DNA of 48,050 bases from NCBI RefSeq assembly GCF_000472865.1, contig NZ_AXAP01000063.1, positions 1 to 48,050 of the forward strand. The letters are read 5' to 3'. Every line of letters begins with the position of its first letter. Within the stretch, counting starts at the first letter, position 1. The translations under genes and the position numbers were made by a program. Under the pieces are notes generated by a model. That model did no database searches. It saw nothing but the letters and a program-made list of their open reading frames with translations, and was not told the DNA's origin. Below are positions 8,268 through 15,986 of the stretch, in pieces. Source of the DNA: Bradyrhizobium elkanii WSM2783 (GTDB lineage: Bacteria > Pseudomonadota > Alphaproteobacteria > Rhizobiales > Xanthobacteraceae).

Positions 8268-8405
8268 TTACAGGCCGAAGCTCGGCACGTCGCCGTTGCG
8301 GATCGAGATCTCGGCGCTCTTCATCAGCAGCCGATCGATCGTGGCCAGCAAACGTCCCCACAGCGAAGTCGGGGCCGAAATTGCGATGGAAGCAGTCTTG
8401 GACAT
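8268..8405 (-). CDS. Small 45-residue protein of unknown function, own oxalate-regulon transcription unit
   Basis: The product is 45 residues, MSKTASIAIS...GDVPSFGL, with no family I recognise. The middle part (LWGRLLATIDRLLMKSAEISI) could form an amphipathic helix, and there is no signal peptide. Evidence that it is real comes from its surroundings. It has an AAGGGG ribosome site before the ATG at 8405, an operator of the oxalate set at 8462-8478 with a TTGTTG -35 directly upstream, and a textbook terminator at 8182-8209. It sits between the second transporter and frc. The ORF can be extended in frame to 8456, but that has no ribosome site. A role in the transporters or in enzyme assembly is only a guess. 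Confidence 0.72.
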   Translation of the reverse strand: MSKTASIAISAPTSLWGRLLATIDRLLMKSAEISIRNGDVPSFGL

Positions 8406-8461
8406 GATGTCCCCTTCTGAAGTTGCAGCGGAACTACCGCTTCGTGATCTGGGCACAATCT

Positions 8462-8478
8462 ATGTATACCAGATGCCA
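8462..8478 (-). promoter_or_regulatory. GntR-type operator 4 (small-gene promoter)
   Basis: ATGTATACCAGATGCCA is the weakest left arm of the six but has a perfect ATGCCA right arm. On the minus strand it follows TTGTTG (8485-8480) by one base; the -10 would be TAGATT. It lies 56 nt upstream of the ATG at 8405. Confidence 0.65.
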
Positions 8479-8556
8479 GCAACAACGCATTTGTTTGCAT
8501 AGCAGCATTCGTCTTTTGCAATGCAGCATAGATCAGTTATCAGGCATCCCAAATGG

Positions 8557-8584
8557 CAAAAAGACCGCCGGGGGTCCCCGGCGG
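8557..8584 (-). terminator. Rho-independent terminator of frc
   Basis: A GC-rich stem (8565-8573 pairing with 8576-8584, the central pairs serving as loop) is followed on the minus strand by TCTTTTTGCC. It lies 26 nt beyond the frc stop and would end the gntR-oxc-frc transcript. Confidence 0.85.
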
Positions 8585-8610
8585 CCTATGTTTCCAGCTT
8601 GATGGCCTTC

Positions 8611-9888
8611 TTACTCGGCCGCCTGCTTCTGCGGCGGGTCGAGTGCGCCGGAGTCGTGGATCTCGGCGACCTGGTGATCGCTGAAGCCCAGCACCTGGCG
8701 CAGAACCTCGTCGGTGTGCTCGCCGAGCAGCGGCGAGCGGAGCACCTCGCTCGGGCTGTCCGAGAGCTTGATCGGGTTGCCGACCGACAGATACTTGCCG
8801 CGGGTGGGGTGGTCGACCTCGACCACGGTGCCGGTCGCGCGCAGCGACTGGTCCTCGGCGAGTTCCTTCATCGACAGGATCGGGCCGCAGGGGATGTCGT
8901 ATTGGTTGAGGATCTCCATCGCCTCGAACTTGGTCTTGGTCGTGGTCCACTGCTCGATGCGGGCGAAGATCTCGTTCAGCCGCGGCAGACGGGCCGGCGG
9001 CTTGGCATAGTTCGGATCGGTCTTCCAGGTGGGCTCGCCGATCACGTCGCAGATCTTCTCCCAGACCGGCGCCTGCGTGATGAAGTAGATGTAGGCGTTG
9101 GGATCGGTCTCCCAGCCCTTGCACTTCAGGATGCGCCCGGGCTGGCCGCCGCCGGAATCATTGCCGGCGCGCGGCACGGCGTCGCCGAACGGAATGCCTT
9201 CACCGAACTGGCTGTATTCCTTGAGCGGGCCATGGGCGAGGCGCTGCTGGTCGCGCAGCTTGACGCGGCAGAGGTTGAGCACGCCGTCCTGCATCGCCGC
9301 GGTGACGCGCTGGCCCTTGCCGCTCTTGGTGCGGTGGAACAGCGCGGTGACGATGCCGAGCGCAAGATGCAGCCCGGTGCCGCTGTCGCCGATCTGCGCG
9401 CCGGTGACGAGCGGCACGTCGTCGCGGAAGCCGGTGGTCGAGGCCGCGCCGCCGGTGCACTGCGCGACGTTCTCATAGACCTTGCAGTCCTCATACGGAC
9501 CGGGGCCAAAGCCCTTGATCGAGGCCACGATCATCTGCGGGTTGATCTGCTGGATCTTCTCCCAGGGAAAGCCCATGCGGTCGAGCACGCCGGGGCCGAA
9601 ATTCTCCACCAGCACGTCGCACTTCTTGATCAGCGCGGTCAGGACTTCCTTGCCCTTCGGGTTCTTGGTGTCGAGCGTGATCGAGCGCTTGTTGTGGTTG
9701 AGCATGGTGAAATACAGGCTGTCCACGTTCGGGACGTCCTGCAACTGGCCACGCGTGATGTCGCCGACGCCGGGGCGCTCGACCTTGATCACGTCGGCGC
9801 CGAACCAGGCCAGGAGCTGGGTGCAGGTCGGCCCCGACTGGACATGGGTGAAATCGAGAATGCGAACGCCCGTGAGCGCCTTAGTCAT
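8611..9888 (-). CDS. frc: Formyl-CoA:oxalate CoA-transferase
   Basis: The 425-residue protein is a class III CoA-transferase, close to the usual Frc length of about 428. It starts MTKALTGVRILDFTHVQSGPTCTQLLAWFGADVIKVERPG, typical of Frc. The catalytic aspartate falls at Asp168 in QIGDSGTGLHLALG, and the glycine-rich loop that covers the active site is present as GGGQP near residue 250. It transfers CoA from formyl-CoA to oxalate, giving oxalyl-CoA and formate, and works in a cycle with Oxc, encoded just upstream. The gap to oxc holds a palindromic repeat but no operator of the oxalate set. Frc is therefore most likely co-transcribed from the gntR promoter. Confidence 0.95.
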   Translation of the reverse strand: MTKALTGVRILDFTHVQSGPTCTQLLAWFGADVIKVERPGVGDITRGQLQDVPNVDSLYFTMLNHNKRSITLDTKNPKGKEVLTALIKKCDVLVENFGPGVLDRMGFPWEKIQQINPQMIVASIKGFGPGPYEDCKVYENVAQCTGGAASTTGFRDDVPLVTGAQIGDSGTGLHLALGIVTALFHRTKSGKGQRVTAAMQDGVLNLCRVKLRDQQRLAHGPLKEYSQFGEGIPFGDAVPRAGNDSGGGQPGRILKCKGWETDPNAYIYFITQAPVWEKICDVIGEPTWKTDPNYAKPPARLPRLNEIFARIEQWTTTKTKFEAMEILNQYDIPCGPILSMKELAEDQSLRATGTVVEVDHPTRGKYLSVGNPIKLSDSPSEVLRSPLLGEHTDEVLRQVLGFSDHQVAEIHDSGALDPPQKQAAE

Positions 9889-9917
9889 CTGTCCTCTCCT
9901 TGTTACTACCTGTTGCT

Positions 9918-10029
9918 GTCATGCCCGAGAAGGCGGGCATCCAGTAATCACCGTCGATTCAGTCGGGCTCAGTGTTCGCCTCACGATAGCTCGGCGGCTA
10001 CTGGATTCCCCGCTTTAGCGGGGAATGAC
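9918..10029. repeat. Palindromic intergenic repeat between oxc and frc
   Basis: Two arms, 9918-9946 (GTCATGCCCG...ATCCAGTA) and 9999-10029 (TACTGGATTCCCC...GGAATGAC), are imperfect inverted copies of each other. Each also folds on itself. This is a REP-like element within an operon, and could stabilise or attenuate the oxc-frc message. Confidence 0.75.
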
Positions 10030-10046
10030 GCCGTTCAGTTGATCCG

Positions 10047-11780
10047 TTACTTCTTCTTCAGAACGCTCTGCGGATTGAGATTGCCGATGCGGCCGCTCTC
10101 CGAACCCGCCGCCGGATCGATCACCGCGTTGATCAGCGTCGGCTTGCCGGAGTCCATCGCCGCATTGACGGCACGCTTCAATTCATCCGGCGAGGTCGCG
10201 TTGACGCCGACGCCGCCGAAGGCCTCGATCATCTTGTCGTAACGCGCGCCCTTCACGAACACCGTGGTGGCGGGATCGGCGCCGGCCGAGTTGGTGTCGG
10301 TGCCGCGATAGATGCCGTCATTGTTGAAGACCACGACGCAGACCGGCAGGTTGTAGCGGCAGATGGTCTCGATCTCCATGCCCGAAAAACCAAACGCGCT
10401 GTCGCCTTCCACCGCGAGCACCGGCTTGCCGGTCTCGATGGCGGCTGCGATCGCATAGCCCATGCCGATGCCCATCACGCCCCAGGTGCCGACATCGAGC
10501 CGCTTGCGCGGCTGGTACATGTCGATGACGCCACGGGCGAGGTCGAGCGTGTTGGCGCCTTCGTTGACGAGGATGGCGTCGGGCCGCTCCTTGATGACGG
10601 TGCGGAGCACGCCGAGCGCGCCGTGATAATCCATCGGCGAGGCATTGCTCATCAGCTTCGGCGCCATTTTGGCGACGTTCTCGTCGCGCTTGGCGTTGAC
10701 TTTTGTAGTCCAGTCGGCGGGCGCCACCGGCCAGTTGCCGCCCATGCCCTCGAGCAAAGCAGTGACGCAGGAGCCGACATCGCCGACCAGGGGAGCTGCG
10801 ATCTCGACGTTGGAATCCATCTCCTTCGGCTCGATATCGACCTGGATGAATTTCTTCGGCGCGTCGCCCCAGGTCTTGCCCTTGCCATGCGAGAGCAGCC
10901 AGTTGAGGCGGGCGCCGATCAGCATCACCACGTCGGCATCCTTCAGCACTGTCGAGCGGGCGGCGCCGGCGGATTGCGGATGCGTGTCGGGCAGCAGGCC
11001 CTTGGCCATGCTCATCTGCAGGAACGGCGCGCCGCTCTTCTCGACGAAGCTGCGGATCGCGTCATCGGCCTGCGCGTAGGCTGCGCCCTTGCCGAGAATG
11101 ATCAGCGGACGCTTGGCGCCCTTGAGCACGTCGAGCGCGCGCTTGACCGCCGACGGGGCAGGGATCTGCGCCGGCGCCGCATCAATCACCTTCACCAGCG
11201 ACTTCTGGCCGGCTTCGGCGTTGATCACCTGCGAGAACAGTTTTGCCGGCAGGTCGAGATAGACGCCGCCGGGACGACCGGACACCGCGGCGCGGATCGC
11301 ACGGGCAAAGCCGATGCCGATATCCTGCGCGTGCAGCACGCGGAACGCCGCCTTGCAGAGCGGCTTGGCGATCGCGAGCTGGTCCATTTCCTCATAGTCG
11401 CCCTGCTGCAGGTCGACTATCTCGCGCTCCGAGGAACCGGAGACCAGGATCATCGGGAAGCAGTTGGTGGTGGCGTGCGCGAGCGCGGTGAGGCCGTTGA
11501 GGAAGCCGGGCGCCGACACCGTCAGGCAGACGCCGGGCTTCTTGGTCAGGAAGCCCGCTATCGCCGCCGCGTAGCCCGCGTTCTGCTCATGGCGGAACGA
11601 CAACACGCGAATGCCCGACGCCTGCGCCATGCGGCCGAGATCCGTGATCGGAATGCCCGGCACGCCGTAGACGGTGTCGATGCCATTCAGCTTCAGCGCG
11701 TCGATGACGAGATGGAATCCGTCCGTCAGCTCTTGTTCCGTGCCCGGTGCTTCAGTCGTCTTGGTGGCAGTATTTAGCAT
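10047..11780 (-). CDS. oxc: Oxalyl-CoA decarboxylase
   Basis: The 577-residue thiamine-diphosphate enzyme starts MLNTATKTTEAPGTEQELTDGFHLVIDALKLNG. The cofactor-activating glutamate lies in SFRHEQNAGYAAA. The active-site segment GDYEEMDQLAIAKPLCKAAFRV and the C-terminal TPP/Mg motif GDSAFGFSGMEIETICRYNLP...NNDG are both present. It decarboxylates oxalyl-CoA to formyl-CoA, which Frc uses to activate the next oxalate. The ATG at 11780 has a GGGAG site and gives the normal family length; the ORF extends upstream only as an alternative frame through the GntR gene. It is second in a gntR-oxc-frc unit, 61 bp behind the regulator gene. Confidence 0.95.
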   Translation of the reverse strand: MLNTATKTTEAPGTEQELTDGFHLVIDALKLNGIDTVYGVPGIPITDLGRMAQASGIRVLSFRHEQNAGYAAAIAGFLTKKPGVCLTVSAPGFLNGLTALAHATTNCFPMILVSGSSEREIVDLQQGDYEEMDQLAIAKPLCKAAFRVLHAQDIGIGFARAIRAAVSGRPGGVYLDLPAKLFSQVINAEAGQKSLVKVIDAAPAQIPAPSAVKRALDVLKGAKRPLIILGKGAAYAQADDAIRSFVEKSGAPFLQMSMAKGLLPDTHPQSAGAARSTVLKDADVVMLIGARLNWLLSHGKGKTWGDAPKKFIQVDIEPKEMDSNVEIAAPLVGDVGSCVTALLEGMGGNWPVAPADWTTKVNAKRDENVAKMAPKLMSNASPMDYHGALGVLRTVIKERPDAILVNEGANTLDLARGVIDMYQPRKRLDVGTWGVMGIGMGYAIAAAIETGKPVLAVEGDSAFGFSGMEIETICRYNLPVCVVVFNNDGIYRGTDTNSAGADPATTVFVKGARYDKMIEAFGGVGVNATSPDELKRAVNAAMDSGKPTLINAVIDPAAGSESGRIGNLNPQSVLKKK

Positions 11781-11841
11781 GGGCCTGGTCTCCCTCTGGC
11801 TTTTCTGGTTCGGACGAGTTCGTCGTCTTCTGAGTGACGCT

Positions 11842-12573
11842 TTAAGTGAAAAGTTCCTGGCCGTGCGCTTCGACGTAAGCAGCAAGGCCAAGCGTGTGGT
11901 CGCGCGCGCGCTTTTCCGCGAGCTCGGTGTCGCGCGCCTCGAGCGCCTCGATGATGCCGAGATGCTCGGGTAGCGATGTCGCGGTGCGATCCTTCCGCCC
12001 GATCGTGAGCTGCCGGTAGCCGCGCACATGCAACAGGATGTCGTTGGTCATATCGACCAGGACCTGATTCTCGGACAGCGAGATCAGGGCCTGATGGAAG
12101 GCGATGTTGGCCTTGGAATATTCCTCGATGTGATCTTCCGGCCGGCGGTCGCTGTTGAAATCCTTGAAGAAGTCGCGCAGCGCCGTGATGTCCTTCTTGC
12201 GCGCGGTGGTCGTGATCAACCGTGCGGCCATGCTCTCGAGCGCGGCCCAGGCGCGGATCATGTCGACGATCTCGGTCTTGGTGCGGCGGACCACGACGAT
12301 GCCGCGGCGCGGCACGGTTTTGACGAAACCGTCCTGCTCGAGCATGGCGATCGCTTCGCGGATCGGGGTGCGGCTGACGCCGAGGCGCTCGGACAACGCG
12401 CGCTCGTCGAGCATCACCGGCTCGGGCGTCGTATAGATGTCCATCTTGAGAATAGCTTCCTTCAAGGCCTCATAAGCCTTGTTCTTGAAGCTCGTCTCTG
12501 GCGCGATCCTGACGATCGCAATATCTGCCTCAGCCATAGCAGGCGGTGCCTTGGTTTCCTTAGGTGTTGCCAC
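11842..12573 (-). CDS. GntR-family regulator with FCD effector domain, probable oxalate repressor
   Basis: The 243-residue protein has a winged-helix GntR domain (about residues 28-95, including LSERLGVSRTPIREAIAMLEQDGFV) and an alpha-helical FCD domain (about 105-230, AALESMAARL and ANIAFHQALISLSEN). The GTG start at 12573 is chosen because GGAGGAG lies seven bases upstream and because the longer ORF to 12723 would swallow the operator and promoter. FCD regulators usually repress and are released by an organic acid; oxalate, oxalyl-CoA or formyl-CoA are candidates here. Its own promoter carries operator 5, so it should be autoregulated, and with it oxc and frc downstream. Confidence 0.88.
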   Translation of the reverse strand: MATPKETKAPPAMAEADIAIVRIAPETSFKNKAYEALKEAILKMDIYTTPEPVMLDERALSERLGVSRTPIREAIAMLEQDGFVKTVPRRGIVVVRRTKTEIVDMIRAWAALESMAARLITTTARKKDITALRDFFKDFNSDRRPEDHIEEYSKANIAFHQALISLSENQVLVDMTNDILLHVRGYRQLTIGRKDRTATSLPEHLGIIEALEARDTELAEKRARDHTLGLAAYVEAHGQELFT

Positions 12574-12631
12574 GACTCGTCTCCTCCGTTTCGGAGACGT
12601 CTTCTTAGCAGAAGAAATACCATCAGGTTTT

Positions 12632-12648
12632 TGGCATGCCAAATACCA
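12632..12648 (-). promoter_or_regulatory. GntR-type operator 5 (gntR-oxc-frc promoter)
   Basis: TGGCATGCCAAATACCA matches the consensus in full. On the minus strand it follows TTGACA (12657-12652) by three bases. It lies 58 nt upstream of the GTG at 12573. Confidence 0.78.
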
Positions 12649-12712
12649 GAATGTCAAGTTGCCATTGTTTTCTGCATCAGGCGAGAGAAGACCGGCTTGA
12701 CTTTTTGGCTTC

Positions 12713-12729
12713 TGGCATACCAAATGCCA
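12713..12729 (+). promoter_or_regulatory. GntR-type operator 6 (acyl-CoA synthetase promoter)
   Basis: TGGCATACCAAATGCCA is a perfect palindrome in both arms and the best match of the six. On the plus strand TTGGCT (12705-12710) precedes it by two bases. It is 81 bp centre to centre from operator 5, so a regulator bound at both sites could control the divergent pair together. It lies 25 nt upstream of the ATG at 12755. Confidence 0.8.
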
Positions 12730-12754
12730 TCAAATTTGTCCTGGGAGGAAGCCG

Positions 12755-14884
12755 ATGTCAAATTCAAAGGATGCAGTCCGCAAGGTTCTCGATGCGGTCA
12801 AAGCGGACAAGCGCACGAGCCTGACGGCGCCGGAGGGCAAATTGGTCTGCGATGCCTACGGGATCCCGGTCCCGAAGGAGGACGTCGCCAAGTCGGCGTC
12901 CGAGGCGGCGCGGATCGCGTCCGGGATGGGCTTCCCGGTGGTGATGAAGATCGTCTCGCCGGACATTCTCCACAAGACCGAGGCTGGCGGCGTGGTGGTC
13001 GGCGTCAAGACCGCGGCTGACGCCGAGAAAACCTTTGAGACGATTCTCGCCAACGCCAAGAAGTACAAGGCCGACGCCAAGATCGAGGGTGTGCAGGTCC
13101 AGCAGATGCTGGGCGGCGGCACCGAGGTGATCATCGGCTCGATCACCGATGGGTCGTTCGGCAAGCTGGTCGCCTTCGGCCTCGGCGGTGTGCTGGTCGA
13201 AGTGCTGAAGGACATCACCTTCCGCCTCGCGCCCGCGACCAAGGAAGACGCGCTGTCGATGCTCGACGGCATCCAGGCGCATGAGATGCTCAAGGGCGTG
13301 CGCGGCGGGGATCCCGTCAACCGCGAGGCGCTTGCTGACGTCATCGTCAAGGTGTCGCGGCTGGTGAGCGATTTCCCCGAAATCGTCGAGCTCGATCTCA
13401 ATCCCGTATTCGCCACCAAGAAGGACGCGATCGCCGCCGACGTGCGCATCGTGGTCGATTTCGACTACAAGCCGCGCCCGGCGCCGCGACCCACCGAGGA
13501 AATCGTCGCCGCGATGAACCGCATCATGCAGCCGAAGGCGGTCGCCGTGATCGGCGCCTCCGCCGAGGACGGCAAGATCGGCAACTCCGTGATGAAGAAC
13601 CTCATCAACGGCGGCTACAAGGGCGAGATCTATCCGATCCACCCGAAGGCGCCTGAGATCCTCGGCTACAAGGCCTACAAGAGCGTCAAGGATGTGCCCG
13701 GGGTGATCGATGTCGCCGTGTTCGCGATCCCCGCGAAATTCGTCGCCGGTGCGCTCGCCGAATGCGGCGAGAAGAAAATTCCCGGCGCCGTACTGATCCC
13801 GTCCGGCTTTGCCGAAGCCGGCGCGCCTGAATTGCAGGCCGAGATCGTCGAGGTCGGCAAGAAGTACGATATCCGCCTGATGGGGCCGAACATCTACGGC
13901 TTCTATTATACGCCGGCCAATCTGTGCGCGACCTTCTGCACGGCCTACGACGTCAAGGGCCATGCAGCATTGTCATCGCAGTCCGGCGGGATCGGCATGG
14001 CGATCATCGGCTTCTCGCGCTCGGCGAAGATGGGCGTCTCCGCGATCGTCGGCCTCGGCAACAAGTCCGATATCGACGAGGACGATCTGCTCGCCTTCTT
14101 CGAGCAGGACCCGAACACCAATCTGATCGCGCAGCACTGTGAAGACCTGAAGGACGGCCGCGCCTTTGCCGAAGCGGCCAAGCGGGTCTCAAAGAAGAAG
14201 CCGGTGATCGTGCTGAAGGCCGGCCGTACCTCGGCGGGCGCCAAGGCTGCGTCGTCGCACACCGGTGCGCTCGCCGGCAACGACAAGATCTATGAGGACG
14301 TGTTCAAGCAGTCCGGCGTGATCCGCGCCCGCAGCTTGAGACAACTGCTCGAATTCGCCCGTGGCGTGCCGGTGCTGCCGACGCCCAAGGGCGAGAACGT
14401 GCTGATCATCACCGGCGCCGGCGGCTCCGGCGTGCTGCTGTCCGACTCCGTGGTCGACAACGGCCTGTCGCTGATGCAGATGCCGCCGGACCTCGACGCT
14501 GCCTTCCGCAAGTTCATCCCGCCGTTCGGCGCCGCCGGCAATCCCGTCGACATCACCGGTGGCGAGCCGCCGATCACCTATGTCAACACGGTGAAGCTCG
14601 GTCTGTCCGATGATCGCATCCACGCGCTGATCCTCGGCTACTGGCACACTATCGTGACGCCGCCAATGGTGTTCGCGCGCAACATGGTCGAAGTGAAGAA
14701 GGAGATGGAGGCCAAGGGCTTCGTGAAGCCGATGGTGGCCTCGCTCGCCGGCGACGTCGAGGTCGAGGAGGCCGCCGAATATCTCTACCAGCACGGCATT
14801 CCGGCCTATGCCTATTCGACCGAGCTGCCGGTCGAGGTGTTAGGGGCCAAGTACAAATGGGCGCGTGGCGCGGGCCTGCTGTAA
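12755..14884 (+). CDS. ADP-forming acyl-CoA synthetase, candidate oxalate-CoA ligase
   Basis: The 709-residue protein belongs to the NDP-forming acyl-CoA synthetase superfamily, with fused subunits in the order ATP-grasp (about 1-230, HKTEAGGVVVGVKT) then CoA-binding (about 250-345, AVAVIGASAEDGKIGNSVMKNL) and ligase domains. The segment SSHTGALAGND, where the family's phospho-histidine is expected, is intact. The family couples acid + CoA + ATP to acyl-CoA + ADP + phosphate. It starts with a GGGAGGA site behind a perfect operator of the oxalate regulon and is divergent from gntR-oxc-frc. It may therefore prime the cycle by making oxalyl-CoA, or recover formate as formyl-CoA. The substrate is inferred from context only. 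Confidence 0.85.
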   Translation: MSNSKDAVRKVLDAVKADKRTSLTAPEGKLVCDAYGIPVPKEDVAKSASEAARIASGMGFPVVMKIVSPDILHKTEAGGVVVGVKTAADAEKTFETILANAKKYKADAKIEGVQVQQMLGGGTEVIIGSITDGSFGKLVAFGLGGVLVEVLKDITFRLAPATKEDALSMLDGIQAHEMLKGVRGGDPVNREALADVIVKVSRLVSDFPEIVELDLNPVFATKKDAIAADVRIVVDFDYKPRPAPRPTEEIVAAMNRIMQPKAVAVIGASAEDGKIGNSVMKNLINGGYKGEIYPIHPKAPEILGYKAYKSVKDVPGVIDVAVFAIPAKFVAGALAECGEKKIPGAVLIPSGFAEAGAPELQAEIVEVGKKYDIRLMGPNIYGFYYTPANLCATFCTAYDVKGHAALSSQSGGIGMAIIGFSRSAKMGVSAIVGLGNKSDIDEDDLLAFFEQDPNTNLIAQHCEDLKDGRAFAEAAKRVSKKKPVIVLKAGRTSAGAKAASSHTGALAGNDKIYEDVFKQSGVIRARSLRQLLEFARGVPVLPTPKGENVLIITGAGGSGVLLSDSVVDNGLSLMQMPPDLDAAFRKFIPPFGAAGNPVDITGGEPPITYVNTVKLGLSDDRIHALILGYWHTIVTPPMVFARNMVEVKKEMEAKGFVKPMVASLAGDVEVEEAAEYLYQHGIPAYAYSTELPVEVLGAKYKWARGAGLL

Positions 14885-14893
14885 CGAATGTGA

Positions 14894-14927
14894 AAATGCC
14901 GCTTTGGAGAAATCCGGAGCGGCATTT
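14894..14927 (+). terminator. Probable terminator hairpin after the acyl-CoA synthetase
   Basis: AAATGCCGCT (14894-14903) pairs with AGCGGCATTT (14918-14927) across a 14-nt loop. Only three T follow directly, so termination may be weak. Confidence 0.6.
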
Positions 14928-14999
14928 CGGTCCAGGGACCGAACAAACTGGCCAATCCGATAGCGAACGCGTCTTCCGCAACGGCTGAAGCAGGTCGCG

Positions 15000-15845
15000 A
15001 TGAAGAGGGACGTGATCCGGCGCAAGGCGCTTGCGCCGAAATCCACCACCGACGATTACGAAAGCCGCGACGGCGGCGTACAATCCGTCGACCGCGCGCT
15101 CTCGATCATCGAGACGCTCGCCGAAGACGACGAGGGCTACCGCCTGAGCGATCTTGCGATCCGCACCGGGCTGTCGACCTCGACCGTGCACCGTCTGCTG
15201 GCAACGCTCGAAAGCCGCCGCTTCGTGCAATTCGACCGCACCGAATCGAAATGGCATGTCGGCGCCCGCAGCTTCACCGTCGGCGCCACCTTTGCGAGGC
15301 GCCGCAACTTCACCGCCCAGGCAGTTCCCTATTTGCGCAAACTGCGCGACCTCACGCGTGAGACCGCCAACCTCGCCGTAGTCGACGACGAGTTCATCGT
15401 CGTGCTCACCCGCATGGAGAGCCGCGAGATCATGCGTTCGCTGACCAAGGTCGGCGGTCGCGTGGCGATGGTGGCCTCCGGCGTCGGCAAGGCGGTGCTG
15501 GCGACATATTCGGATGAGGACGTCAGCGCGATCATCCGCCATCATGGCATGCCGCGCCTGACCGAGAAGACGATCACGCGGCCGAGCGACCTGTTCAGGG
15601 AACTCGAACGTGTCCGCCGCCAAGGCTACGCCGTCGACGACGAGGAGGCCTGCATGGGGCTGCGCTGCATCGCCGCCGTCGTCTACAACGATTGCAGCGA
15701 GCCGCTCGCGGCGATCTCGGTATCAGGCATGACCAGCCGCCTGACCGACGACAGGCTGGCCGCACTCGGCCAGACCGTGCGCGAGGTGGCCGCCGAGCTG
15801 ACAGTTGCGCTCGGTGGCGTGATGCCTGCGACGAAGCCTGACTGA
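15000..15845 (+). CDS. IclR-family transcriptional regulator
   Basis: The 281-residue protein has the IclR winged helix (about residues 25-85, VQSVDRALSIIETLAED and LSDLAIRTGLSTSTVHRLLATLESRRFVQFD). A GAF-like effector domain follows (about 100-270, VASGVGKAVLATYSDEDV and YAVDDEEACMGLRCIAAVVY). IclR proteins commonly control catabolism of small organic acids, including glyoxylate. The ribosome site is weak (GAAGCAGG before the ATG). It is followed on the same strand, after 141 bp, by a ketopantoate-reductase-like gene that may be its target. It carries none of the oxalate operators upstream. Confidence 0.88.
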   Translation: MKRDVIRRKALAPKSTTDDYESRDGGVQSVDRALSIIETLAEDDEGYRLSDLAIRTGLSTSTVHRLLATLESRRFVQFDRTESKWHVGARSFTVGATFARRRNFTAQAVPYLRKLRDLTRETANLAVVDDEFIVVLTRMESREIMRSLTKVGGRVAMVASGVGKAVLATYSDEDVSAIIRHHGMPRLTEKTITRPSDLFRELERVRRQGYAVDDEEACMGLRCIAAVVYNDCSEPLAAISVSGMTSRLTDDRLAALGQTVREVAAELTVALGGVMPATKPD

Positions 15846-15986
15846 TCGTTCAGCCGTCATGACGCCGACGCCGCCCTGCGGCGCGACGCGTGCATTTGGC
15901 GGAAGGCCCAAATCCATTAGAGTGGGCGGCAACGGGCCAGTGGATCGGCTGCTTCCCTGGTCGCGAGAAAATGCCGGGGAGAAAGC

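Noticed and set aside
11842..12723. Longer GntR protein starting at 12723
   Set aside because: It would encode through two operator-like palindromes and the promoter. The GTG at 12573 has a strong GGAGGAG site and the right family length.
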